This document shows, in pieces, positions 45,937-57,011 of a stretch of DNA of 64,000 nucleotides (position 1 is its first letter; every line of letters starts with the position of its first letter). The notes under the pieces were generated by a model. It saw nothing but the letters and a program-made list of their open reading frames with translations, was not told the origin of the DNA and ran no database searches. The translations under genes and the position numbers were made by a program. Origin of the DNA: Brassica napus (lineage: Eukaryota > Streptophyta > Magnoliopsida > Brassicales > Brassicaceae). The stretch is from the NCBI RefSeq assembly GCF_020379485.1, contig NC_063447.1, positions 60,129,452-60,193,451 on the forward strand, written 5' to 3'.

Positions 45937-47192
45937 ATGGTTTCGAGGGAACAAAATAGAGGTTCTTTACAAGAGAAGTTTCAACTGCTTCGTTCAGCCA
46001 CTAATTCTCATGCTGTAATTATATTCAACCTCTTCTTCCTTTTTTATTATAAAAGCAATCATTTTCTACCATTTGGGTATTTGAATCCAAAATGGATCTA
46101 CTGTTCTTGTATGCTTTTATGTTTTTGGGTGATCACTTTATCCTCTTCTAAGTGTATATAGAAGAACATATAATTGGAAACGAGATATATGGGGGGGGGG
46201 GGGGTAGTCATGATCGTGTGGATTGAAGACTGTTTTTTTTTTTCTCTCTCTCTTTTTTTTTCTGCTAAACCTCTAATAATAATTTTGGGATGATTTATAT
46301 GCTATTAATATATGTCCGTGCACACATGTTTTTGATGACAGCAAAGCGAAACATCGATTATAATGGATGCATCGAAATATATCCAAAACCTTAAGAAAAA
46401 AGTCGAAAGATTCAAGGAGGACACTGCCGCAGAGCAATCTTCAAGCGAACCCACGGATCCCACCACACCAATGGTATAAGCAATCACAAATATATACTTT
46501 GGAACCATTATATACATAAGTGTGCAAGTGATATGAGAGATTCACTACGAGGTTTTGAATGGTCAATTTATTTATAGGTAAAAGTCGAAACCCTAGAAAA
46601 GGGTTTTATGATAAAAGTTTTCTCAGGGGAGAATCAGCCAGGCATGCTTGTTTCGGTATTAGAAGCCTTTGAGGATATGGGGCTTGACGTTCTCGAAGCT
46701 AGGGTTTCATGTACGGACTCCTTTAGCTTGCATGCCATGGGAGTCAAGGTAATTAACAAATCATCATACAAACATATCTGTATACATTAATGATATATCG
46801 TAATTACAGTTATTTATTGTGCCTATTTATATATGTTTCGGATAGTGTTTGTATGATTTACTCAATACAAATGAGCTCACTTTGAGATAGTTTCATCATA
46901 TGTTTTAATGAAATATTATCTGGTTTCACTTACATATATATGGATAAAGCTTGTGTCATAATTGCTGCTGAAAAGTTTATAAATCATAGAACACATATGT
47001 ATACAAAATATAAACATGAGTTGTCAACGTCTATATGTGAGTGTTGGCATAAATAAATGATCTAAATGATTACGTCACCTTTACTAACAGCAGAATGAAG
47101 ATGATGAAAGAATGGATGCTGAAGCAGTGAAACAGGCAGTGACAGATGCAATCACAAGCTGGGGTGAAACCAATGTTCCACCTTTTCTTTGA
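45937..47192 (+). CDS. Small ACT-like, bHLH-related regulatory protein (At2g40435 type)
   Basis: Four exons: 45937-46014, 46342-46473, 46578-46748 and 47094-47192. They join in frame to 159 residues. The N-terminal half (MVSREQNRGSLQEKFQLLRS, then IMDASKYIQNLKKKVERF) is a degenerate helix-loop-helix without a full basic region. The C-terminal part (GFMIKVFSGENQPGMLVSVL, then CTDSFSLHAMGVK and VTDAITSW) is an ACT-like dimerisation fold, as at the C terminus of ICE/SCREAM-type bHLHs. In Arabidopsis the protein is annotated SCREAM-like. A regulatory dimer partner role in the nucleus is inferred. Exon 4 has a tandem acceptor (ACAGCAG), so an isoform with one extra Gln is possible. Intron 1 contains a run of about 12 G at 46191-46204. 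No lesion seen. Confidence 0.9.
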
Positions 47193-48673
47193 TTCTCCTT
47201 TATTTATGTTTAATATACAAAATATAATAACACAATTTCTATAGTAATTATGTTATTTTATGTTCACCAATTTACCAAGAATTGTCCCCTAGAAAACATA
47301 AAATATACATCTTTCTGAAATAAACGTTTTTTCTAGAAAATCTATTATTGAGGAACGGAGAAAGTGCATATCATCTGAGACAGCTAAAATTTTGTATTCT
47401 CAAAATTGAATATCAGAAAATCGAAAACACTCATCATTTTATGAATTTAGTAGACCAAAATTTTATTATTATTATTATTTCGGATTTGATCAGATGATAT
47501 TAGATAGCTTATATTATACCACAGAAGACGACAAACACATTTTATTCACGTGAGCAAAATAACTCCAGAAGACCTGGAAAGTAACACGTACAAATACATA
47601 CTTCCTACATATATATTTGCCCGTTCCAGTCTGACATTTTATTAAAAAAAATCATAAACAACAAACTTTTTTTGGATGATTAGCTAGGTCTGATAATCTG
47701 ATTGTTGACAAAAGCAGGCTTTTGATAATTTGATTTAAATTAGCATGAACAATTAACAAGGTAAAAATATTTGCCAAAAATATAAATCAACATTAAATAA
47801 AATTATCTATGTCATATTTTTTTCCGAAGCCATGTCATCAATTTCAGTAGTCATGTCATATTTATTTTGTGAAATTGATTGTAGAAAATACATGTGGCAA
47901 AATTATTTTGCAAATATAGTCTAGGGATGTTTAAAATTTAAACTAACCACATTACCACCCAACATTGTTTGCATGAATATGGTCATGAATAAGCTGGATT
48001 GATTATTACGATACGCTAAGGAAACCACGAAAATAAATTAAATTAAATGAGTTAGTAATAATTAACATACAGCTGACACTTCATCCAACCAGTAAACACT
48101 ATGTTTTCGTATTGTGCAGATCCAAAGCCAGCTATCACACAAAATTTGGTGCAATTAACCTTTTCTATAATTAATTTAATACTATTATGTTGCTTGGATT
48201 TTAGAATAACAAAAATAAAAGAAAGAAATTCGGTTAAGTATTTTTTTCATTTTATAAACTTTGATATTATCATAAATTTTTAGAATATATGATTTATATT
48301 CTAGTATTATGTATTGTATAACTCTTAAATCTTATTGTTTAGTTTTCTTATTCTTTTATTAATATTAATTTATTTTTTGTATTTTATCTTTTTTAAATTG
48401 TTATTGCATTTTTGAGTTTGGTACAATTAATATATAATTTGAAATAATGAAATTAAGAATCTTCTTCAACATATGATCTTTGAAAAATATATAGCTGTAA
48501 AAATAAAATTTCAACATATGTTAATAACTTTATTTTGGTATAAAATATTATGTAATTAACAAATTTTAACCCGCTTAATAAATGATAATTAATTTAAATG
48601 AAAGAGTTTTAAAAAATTAAATAGGTTAACTTACCAATTTAATATAATTTTGGAGATAGTACTTTTATAATAA
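47193..48673. other. AT-rich non-coding region, partly old repeat
   Basis: Probable 3' UTR of the previous gene, then very AT-rich sequence to the Helitron. The last few hundred bases and 51316 onward appear to be one older repeat interrupted by the Helitron. No gene recognised. Confidence 0.4.
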
Positions 48674-51315
48674 CTAGAGCCGGTGTCCGCGCTCCGCGCG
48701 GATAACACGTTTAATTACAGTAAATTTATATTTAATTGATATTTTTAGTTTAATAAATTGTATGTAAATTTTTTTTTTGTTGTATAATTAACCATAGAGT
48801 TTTTTAGTTTAAGAAAGTGTAAATTAATCTCTTGCAAAGTTGATCAATATATATTCAAAGGGACAAAAGTACCTCAGAAACTGACTCAGATTAGCTGAGA
48901 AAATAACATTCAAATACAAAAATAAATGTCTCTATTATAAAACCAACAAAGGATAAAACTTTAAGAGAAGTTTCCATGGGTTTTCGAGATCTTGTAGACG
49001 TATCTGGAATAACGTCATTCACAAACTATCTTTTCAGCCGTGGCTGCTGCTCTGATATTGAACCTGTAATCCAATTTTATACACGGCTACTTGAATCAAT
49101 TTGATCTTGTATTTGATGAAGAATCCATGGCTTGTAAGCCTTACCGTTTGACTAAAGCATCCATGTTTCCTCTTCAACAGAATCTTCATCACCGCAGCTT
49201 TTCTCTGACTCAAATGTTGCTGGACACTGAGTCCACCTCCTTCTTCCTTTGATTTCTCTATGCTACTCTTACTACTACTATGTACTCTCAATTAATGAAA
49301 TACACATAAGATTCTCGAAGCTAGTATTCCTTTCTCTGTTTCAGTAGTTTAACAAACACGCACATGTACACCATATCTATATATAAGAAAAAAAACATAT
49401 TGTACCCATAAGCCTTTTGCTTAAAATAAAAACATGTTACTGTAAATTAGATTAGTTTGAAAGGAAAAAACAAAGAGAATCAGATGAGTCGTAAAATGAG
49501 AAAATCCCACAGACCGGAACTATCACTTAACGACACTTTGTTCCCTAATTTTATTATCATCCCTTTTGGCTCCTTCTCTTTTTATTGACTGTCTGATACG
49601 CTCACGTTTGGTCTATTCACCAACTACTAATAACATCAACGCTAAGAGTTGATCAAAACATGTGATCAAAATTGATTTTCCTTAGCTTTCATGTGATTCA
49701 CTTGGTGTCTTGGGATCAGCTGAACTACTCAGCTTTACAGCAACAAATGCTTTTGATGTCTCGGTATCTGCCAGTTAAGCTAATGTTATTGATCCTAGCA
49801 CGAATCTTACATCAGAGAGGCTAAGCTTTTGATGCTTGGTTTGATTTTGGTTCTCGAAACTTTCAAAGCAAGATTTTTTTGAGAAAGTTTCCATAGAAAC
49901 ACTCATGCCGTTTGCCAAACCCACCGATCAAATCCATTGTCAGACCAAAATATTCAAGCTTTTTGTCTCTTTCAGGTGGTTTGACATCCGCCATTAGCTT
50001 ATTGTCACCATTGTAGCTAATAGCATGTCTAATTTACATGTACCACACTTCTCTACTGGAATACGATGAACAAAAATAATCTGGAAAACGTGAAGATACA
50101 ATACAATCTCAAGAGGAAACCTCAGTCACAGCAACAGCTCATAAAAACATAGTTCATAGCATAGAGATTGAATTGGTAGCAGTATCCATACCTGATCACC
50201 ACTCAGCAGTATGCAGTGCAATGGCGTTAGGAACGTCAAAAGTCCTAGAATTAGGAGTACATATAACAAAGTGGATTAGTTAGGCGAGGGATTTGCGGAG
50301 GAGAATTGGGGACATATGTGTTAAGCTCTCACACCATCAGATGTTTTATTTTCTGGATATGGAGCAACTGACGTCAGTGCCACACAACCTACGGTGAGTG
50401 ACCATTGTGATGTGTGAAAGAGGAACGAAGCAGACGTGTGAAAACATTCTCCTACAATGACCGGATTCCAAATATGGAAATTTTTCATTATTGGAGCTTG
50501 TGTGACTGGTGAGAAGTAAAGACACATCTCATCGTCTAGGATATCATAAAATAATGGAAACGCCTATTAAGCTCCATAAATTTATCTACTGAAGATCATA
50601 ATTATCTAGATTTTCAGGACACAAACCTTTTCATCTAGAAGAAGCATGTCCACGCCCATCAGTTCCCCTCCTTTGGTGATGTTACGGGCTTCCCATACCG
50701 CAGAAGACGCCTCACGGCGGTATTGTAACAACGACCGGTTTAACATTAGAGAAAAAGGTTTGGTAAGCCACCATTGTTGAAGATCGAGTTGTAAGAACAA
50801 AAAAAAAATTAGATTTCTGTTGGAGCAGCGTGATCTGTAGAGATATATTTCTCTTTCTTTTTTTAGGGATTTCATCTGAATTCTTGGGAAGGAGGTAGGT
50901 AATTTAACTCATTGTAGTGTAATTTAACTCATCGTAGTGTCATCTAGGCAAAGCGTTACAGAAATCTGAAGCTGTAGAGGATTACAGAGATGTCAAAAGA
51001 ATAGGGTAAACGAAGCATGAGAATAGACTGAGCGAGCTTGGAAAATATTGGGTTAAGTTGGATTTTGTAAACATTAAGCTTTGCCATTCCAAAACAAAAG
51101 GCCCAGTCCGAGAAGATAATATACGGAGAATGAGTTTTAGTTGAGTACTGATGTGTCACGTTGAATTTAGTCTTGAATTTTATTATTGGGCTAAAGAGAA
51201 AATAAAATGTTTTAAGTTTGGACGTGATGACATGGTAAAATGAGTGGTGGAGAATATTTCTGCCCATGTGGCATTCTTTAGAAACTCTTAAAATAGTCTC
51301 TTTTATATAGTAGGA
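48674..51315 (-). mobile_element. Helitron carrying an RPA/DUF223 fragment
   Basis: Read on the minus strand, it starts with TCCTACTATATAAAAGAGAC after an A at 51316. It ends with a GC-rich hairpin (ATCCGCGCGGAGCGCGGA) and CTCTAG before a T at 48673. This is the exact Helitron plan: 5' TC, 3' hairpin plus CTAG, insertion between A and T, no target duplication. Length 2642 bp. No Rep/helicase gene is visible, so it depends on an autonomous partner. Confidence 0.9.
50606..50875 (-). pseudogene. Replication protein A1 (DUF223)-like fragment inside the Helitron
   Basis: The segment encodes AVWEARNITKGGELMGVDML and LLDEK. In plant Helitrons this GGELMGVDMLLLD motif marks the N-terminal OB-fold (DUF223) of captured RPA70-like genes. 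Intron-like AT-rich sequence lies downstream on the same strand (50321-50527 may contain another piece), but no long frame survives. RPA70 binds single-stranded DNA; here it is a decayed passenger. Confidence 0.65.
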
Positions 51316-53880
51316 TATAATACAGACTATAATAAAATATTAATTAATATTATATTATTACTTACGAAATTAATTAATTTATTATCTAATAAAACATAAT
51401 TAAAAAGTTTAGTGGGATTTTGTTAGATTTTTCTCAACAGATTTTGTTATAATTAAAAATAAAATTCAAATCTATAGTTAATTACATTTATTAATTCAAC
51501 TCTATAATTCAAATGCATGGGTGTGATCGATGATTGTGCTTTTGACAAGTTGGAGATGAACCAGTTGGAATAATTAGAGGAAGTGGTCATAAAAATGTCA
51601 TCTGCTTTGGAAAAGAGTGTTGTTGCTTAGGGAGTGTGTACCTAGAGGTCTTAGACGCGTAACAAGACCAAGGAGTAGGCGTTTGTTTGCAGACCAAGAG
51701 TTGCTTACTATTGCCTTTGCTGAGACAATTTGAAAACAGATAGATTCTTATTCCCAATGAGTGTTACTTTCCACTTCATTTCAGAAATTCAGTAATCTTA
51801 GAGCAAAATCTTGTTCCCAACTGTTGTCTTGATTCTGAAAGCAGAATCTAGGTAGAAAGAGTTCAATTCAAATAATGGTTTCCAAGTGTGTTGGTTCATG
51901 AGACTTATCTCAAGTCAGTAGTGAATGTTCTTTTCAAATAATAGTTGTCCTTTTATTGTCAAACACGGTATCGGATTCATGACTAGCTTACTTGTCTGAT
52001 TCATTTAAAGTCACTGAGACTTTTACTAGCTAGAAACTGACTTCTTTTGAAGTCACTGAAGGATTAAAATAATAATAAAATATTTTCTAAGAGTTTCGGG
52101 AAATCGAAAACGAGTTTTAAAACTATTTTTCTAGGTTTTAGATTTATTATATCCGTTTTCAAAAAGGATTATCTAGAATATCATTAAAATGAACTGTATG
52201 GGTTATCTGAAACCTAATGGATTACTTTCAGATATTCGAATCTATAATCAAATATGTGAAATTCAAATTAAACAAATGGATTGAACTACACATACAACAT
52301 GTCTTCATCATATGCACAAACATTCCACACAAGTCATCTGTTGACCTTCAACATTGGATCAAATATTGTATGCACACAAGTCATTAATTGACCCTTTTTG
52401 ATGAGACAGCACAAGTCGCACGCTTGGGGTTTGGTTGGTGTTGTTTCTGACTGTTTTGAAGTGTTGATGGGTAATTTCATCTACAGCTTGAGGATGAAGG
52501 AATTAGAAGAAATTTCTGGCTTTGTGACAGCAATCAACGCCTTTTTAAAAATATTAAATAACTTAAAAATTAAATGTAATAAAATGAGCCCAAAAGAGAA
52601 AATACATGGGTCCAATTACATAACATCCTCGACTTGTAGAAGAAACAAAGATTCGGACGGGAAAAGAAAGAAAACTCGGCGAAGAAAACATGAGGAGGAA
52701 AAGAAGAAAATGGAGGATCGCGGTTGGACTCTCAAGGATCTTGACTTGGAAGCTACGGAACCTGGTTATCGGCTACACTGAGGTTTACATGAGATTATTT
52801 GTGTTTTGATAATTTTAAAAAATTATCTCTTTAGATAGTCTTATGATTGACAAATCTGAATTTTCAAATCTTCGAGTCTATAATAAAATATGTGAAATTT
52901 CAAATTAAACAAGTGGATTGAACGTGCATACTACATAGCCTTCATAATCTGCACTAAAACTGCTCACAAGTCATCCATTGACCTTTCAACATTGGATCAC
53001 ATGTTGTATGCACGCAAGTCATTAGTTGGTGCTCTTTGTAAATAAAATAATTGAATATTTGTCATGCATTTCACTAGGAAGTGATGCATCCTTTATTCCT
53101 TCACCATTAGTCCTCATGAGGTTTATTTCTTTCTCACTCTACTATTACATCTAATTGTCAAAACCCTTTGTTGATTTTTAAATATAATTTCATGGTTATG
53201 GGTTTTTAAGCTCTCTATAATTTTTACGTTCTTGTATATCGTGTATAAACCAAAATGAGTTTCTTTTGTTATAATTTAGTAATTATTGAGTTTCCTCGTT
53301 ATGCATGTTTATGAGATATATGTTCTTAGTGGTGGTTAGTAAGCAATATTTTTACAGAAACATTGTAATTTGTGGATCTTGTCTTTCTTAAACAAGATTT
53401 TTTCCTAATATTTCGTTAATGTTACTTTTTCATTTGATATGTTTTTTAACTACATTAGTTTTCTGATACAGATAGTGGTCAAATAAACAAACGTTTTAGT
53501 TTGACGACATGTTTCATGGTTTGTAATAAGATCTATGAATGTTTATATGCATATAATATATATTTTGTTTTGTATCAGAAAGTTTGCTTATTTCTTCAGA
53601 TTTTGTTAAGATGGGTCATATATACAAGAGTTATTGCAGTCATGTGCCCCAAAACAATATGGATCTGCCCATCAACGACGCTGAGAGACAAAGCAATGCT
53701 CATGTTAGTTATTTTGATGTAATGAGTAAGGTTACATTTTGTGGATAAACTTTTCAGTGTTATGAATTCTTTCCGACTCTAAAATGTAAAAATAGTTGAA
53801 CATACCGTTGCAAATTAACATTGACTTCATTGTATGTTCAGCATGTAAGGAAAAACAGTACACAAACTAATCATTATTGA
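51316..53880. other. Repeat-rich non-coding region
   Basis: At 51316-51490 an inverted relative of the Helitron-derived sequence at about 39300-39480 is seen. The remainder has no recognised gene. A 127-codon frame at 52398-52781 lies between two direct repeats, has a very basic C-terminal part (RKKTRRRKHEEEKKK) and no known domain; I do not call it a gene. Confidence 0.4.
52238..53030. repeat. Direct repeat pair of about 155 bp
   Basis: Copies at 52238-52392 and about 52873-53030 share TATGTGAAATTCAAATTAAA-like and ACATTGGATCA...TTGTATGCAC words. They are about 635 bp apart. They could be aged terminal repeats of a small element or a local duplication. Confidence 0.6.
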
Positions 53881-56063
53881 CTTCACTGATGCCGTATCCT
53901 CCTTATAAAATAATGCTAATTGGTAGTCTCATCTTTCGTTTTACACAAAACAATGTCACTAACAGAACTCTATGTGTAGAAGATATAGTTGAAGGACCAC
54001 GGTCGAGATCAGCTCTTTCCTCCGATGCCATATTCAAGAAATTGCAAAAGTATGGGACAGATTCTACTTGACACAGATATTTTCAACCTAGAATTATAGA
54101 GTAAGAAAAATTTCCTTTTTTTCTCATCCTAAAAAAGACAAGACAATGGTCCACAAGCAAAATTTCGTGATAGCCTCTGTTTAATTGGCCCATTAATACA
54201 CGCATGCCCAACTTTGCGTATATGGTGGTAGATAGACGTGAAAGGGCAGAAGCTGAGCCATAAATCATAATAATAGAAAGCTTAGGAATTTTGGAATGGT
54301 GGAACCAACAAGGTCCTGTCGAGTTGAGTAATCTGTAGGAAACATTATCCTTAATAGTTTTAACAGTATGTACCACTTTGCCACTGACTATGTTGTGGTC
54401 AAGAGAAGTAAAGAGTATAATATGAAGTGATAAAGAATCTTTTCTTATTAGTGGTTATACGTATTTGAACCCTTGAATTTTTCTCAATGTCCTTCTCATA
54501 GATATCTTTATAGGTAAGCTAAAGTTACCTCAAGATCATGTTTCAACCCTCAGCAAGTTGCAATATGTAGCCAACGAGCAAGCTTGTCAAATCGTTTTCA
54601 AACGTATCCTTAACCCTAGTGCACTCATTTTTGATCATTTACTCTCTTTTGTACTGTTTGCTCTATTATCACAACTCTTGATCAAATGCTACCAAAACGT
54701 CTCTCGTTTTCCTCGTGTGTTTCTGGACTTGTTTTCGTGGATTGTTCACGACAGTCGCAGTAAATAGCGACCACATAAGATTCCCACGGGACCGGAAAAC
54801 GTCATGGAAAGATTCAGTATTGTCGGAAATGTTGAATTTAAGGAATTATGAAGAGTTTATGTTCTGTTTTACAAACCTAATTTACGTAATTCTCATAAAC
54901 ATTTTTGCTAAAAATAATTTATTACAATATATAGATATTCTTCACAAGATTTACAACCCACATAAGATAGTGGTACCATTGAGGAAAAGAAAGAGAAGTA
55001 AAGTTATCGCATCCAAAAAATCACATGGTTTCATGATTTGGATTTTGGACCCAATGTCATTGTATAGTGTGCAGTTTTTTTACGGTAAAGTCAAATTTTA
55101 AAATGGTTAGAACCATTTTTGAAATCTTTCCTTCTTTAGCTATGTTTATTACGTGTTGTTCTCAGCATCTCTTGCTCCATAATATCTGAGGTCATCAAAT
55201 AACCAAACCATATTCGTCATTTTGCAAACAATTTTGGGATTATTTGAACATATTTATCACCTATTTGAAATACTATTAAGTAGACTATAACTATTTAAGG
55301 TCAGTTCTAAGCTTCTAGCTATCAGATTCAGGTAAATGGTAAATTTGGAATTAAGCTCAGCTCCAGCTATCAGATTCAGGTAAATGGTAAATAGGGAATT
55401 TGTTGCTAGAATTCACTTAAAAAATTTATGATGTAAATGTAAGGTATACAGTGTTTCAAAAAAAGAATGTAAGGTTTACCAAATGATCTTAAGGTGTTAG
55501 ATGCATTTATTGAGAATACCTCATCAAGCTCTATGCATTTTTCCCTTTCTCTCTTTGTGAAGACAGAGGGCCATCAATCAACAGCTTTTTGGACCACGCT
55601 CTCTATCGTTCCAATTCCATTGGATGTATCAAATGCGTCTTTGGACCACAGTCAGTTGCTTTTGATTTTCACTGCAAGTTTTTCGTTCATGTTTCAAACA
55701 GGATGGGAATGTCTCAGAAAATTTACTTTCAATTCAAGGTATCAGCAAGTAAAAAGTTCATACATACTCGTTTTGCAATGAGACTTCGTAGGAAACAGTT
55801 TTAGGCGATAGTATCAAACAAGACTTAAAACCCGAATTCATTATCTCAACATTCATTTTTTGTTAGTTCCATTATTTAAAAAAATAAAATATCGAAGCTA
55901 TATGTTTATTTGTATCTCGTACAAATCCAACCCATGTTATGCATAGATCACATTTCCATGTGAGTCCTCTTAAGATGGTGCACGTGCGGTACTAAGATCG
56001 TTGGTTGTATTTCTGATGAGGCTAAAGAAGCTCATAAGCAACTTGGAACACGTAGAATACATA
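53881..56063. other. Host region flanking the Copia element; possible gene remnants
   Basis: Short open stretches (for example 54540-54767 with LSKLQYVANEQACQIVFKRI, and 55494-55800) look exon-like but I do not recognise a family. A tandem duplication of about 57 bp (GCTATCAGATTCAGGTAAAT) lies at about 55318-55400. The Copia element inserted at 56068/56069 into sequence reading GCTAAAGAAGCTCATAAGCA. Confidence 0.35.
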
Positions 56064-56068
56064 ACTCG

Positions 56069-56437
56069 TGTTGGAATTCCCTCCTAAAGCCCAAAACAAA
56101 TCAAGCCTTAGTCCAAGAAAAAGAAATATCTAGAAGGAGAAGAAGAGTGTGGATTGAGAAGTGTGTTGAAGTGTGTTGAAGTGTTTAAGAAAAGAAAATG
56201 GAGAAGTCTCTAGAATTAGCTTGTAGTTACCCTCCACTAGTATAAATAAGAGTGTAGAGTCCCTTTGTAACATCATCCAAGAATCAAGAAAACAAAAAGA
56301 GAAAACATTTGTAAGAGAGAGTTCTCAAAACAAAATCTTTGTAAACCCTTTCCAAAATTATAAAGAGTCTTCTTCTTAAATCTTTTAGTTGTCCAATCCC
56401 ATCTTCATCTCATCGATATTGGGTAATTTTCCCAACA
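56069..56437 (+). repeat. 5' LTR of the Copia element
   Basis: 369 bp, TGTTGG at the start and CCAACA at the end, preceded by target copy ACTCG (56064-56068). It holds a TATAAATAAGAG promoter-like word near 56241. It differs from the 3' LTR at seven positions by my count. Confidence 0.95.
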
Positions 56438-56489
56438 AGTGGTATCAGAGCTAGGCTCAAACATAACATCAAGACCCGTGAGATTCAAG

Positions 56490-56999
56490 ATGGAGGCTAC
56501 CGTTACCGTTGAAGGTGACATGTTCAAACTCACGACGGACAACTACTCTTATTGGAAACCGATGATGGAAGATCACCTTTATTGTAAGGATTTGCATGAA
56601 TCCATCATCATGAAGGAGAAGCCGGAAGGAAAGGATGACAAAACATGGGAAATACTAAACCGAAAGGCGGTTGCTGTAATCCGTAAGTACATTGACCGAT
56701 CTCTCTTTGAACATGTTTCTACCTACACAAATGCTTTTGAATTATGTACAAAACTTGAATCCATGATTCAAAAGAAAACACCTCGAAACAAAGCTCTTCT
56801 TGCTCGACGATTGGTAAAGTTGGAGTACAAGGATGGCCAAAGCATGATGGAGCACTTGAACAATTTCAAGGGGATCGTAAATCAGCTTAACAAAGTTGAT
56901 ATGAAGGTTGAAGACGAAATGCAAGCCCTTTTACTCCTTAGTTCACTACCGGAGAGTTGGGACACACTAGTTGTCACTCTAAGCAATTCAGCACCGTAG
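56490..56999 (+). CDS. Copia gag N-terminal part, ended by an in-frame TAG
   Basis: The ATG at 56490 opens a frame beginning MEATVTVEGDMFKLTTDNYS, then YWKPMMEDHLYCKDLHE and SMMEHLNNFKGIVNQLNKVD, typical of the UBN2-type Copia capsid domain. It closes at a TAG at 56997-56999. The next codons are in the same frame and continue into the zinc-knuckle part, so the two stretches are one polyprotein interrupted by a single stop. A sense-to-stop mutation is the simplest reading; suppressed termination cannot be excluded from sequence. Confidence 0.9.
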   Translation: MEATVTVEGDMFKLTTDNYSYWKPMMEDHLYCKDLHESIIMKEKPEGKDDKTWEILNRKAVAVIRKYIDRSLFEHVSTYTNAFELCTKLESMIQKKTPRNKALLARRLVKLEYKDGQSMMEHLNNFKGIVNQLNKVDMKVEDEMQALLLLSSLPESWDTLVVTLSNSAP

Positions 57000-57011
57000 G
57001 GAAAGCTTACC

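Noticed and set aside
52398..52781. 127-codon basic protein gene
   Set aside because: No homologue, low-complexity Lys/Arg/Glu tail, and it lies between repeats; no evidence of real coding use.
54558..55101. EXO70 or other exocyst fragment
   Set aside because: A few residues recall such proteins but no diagnostic motif was present, so I left it unassigned.
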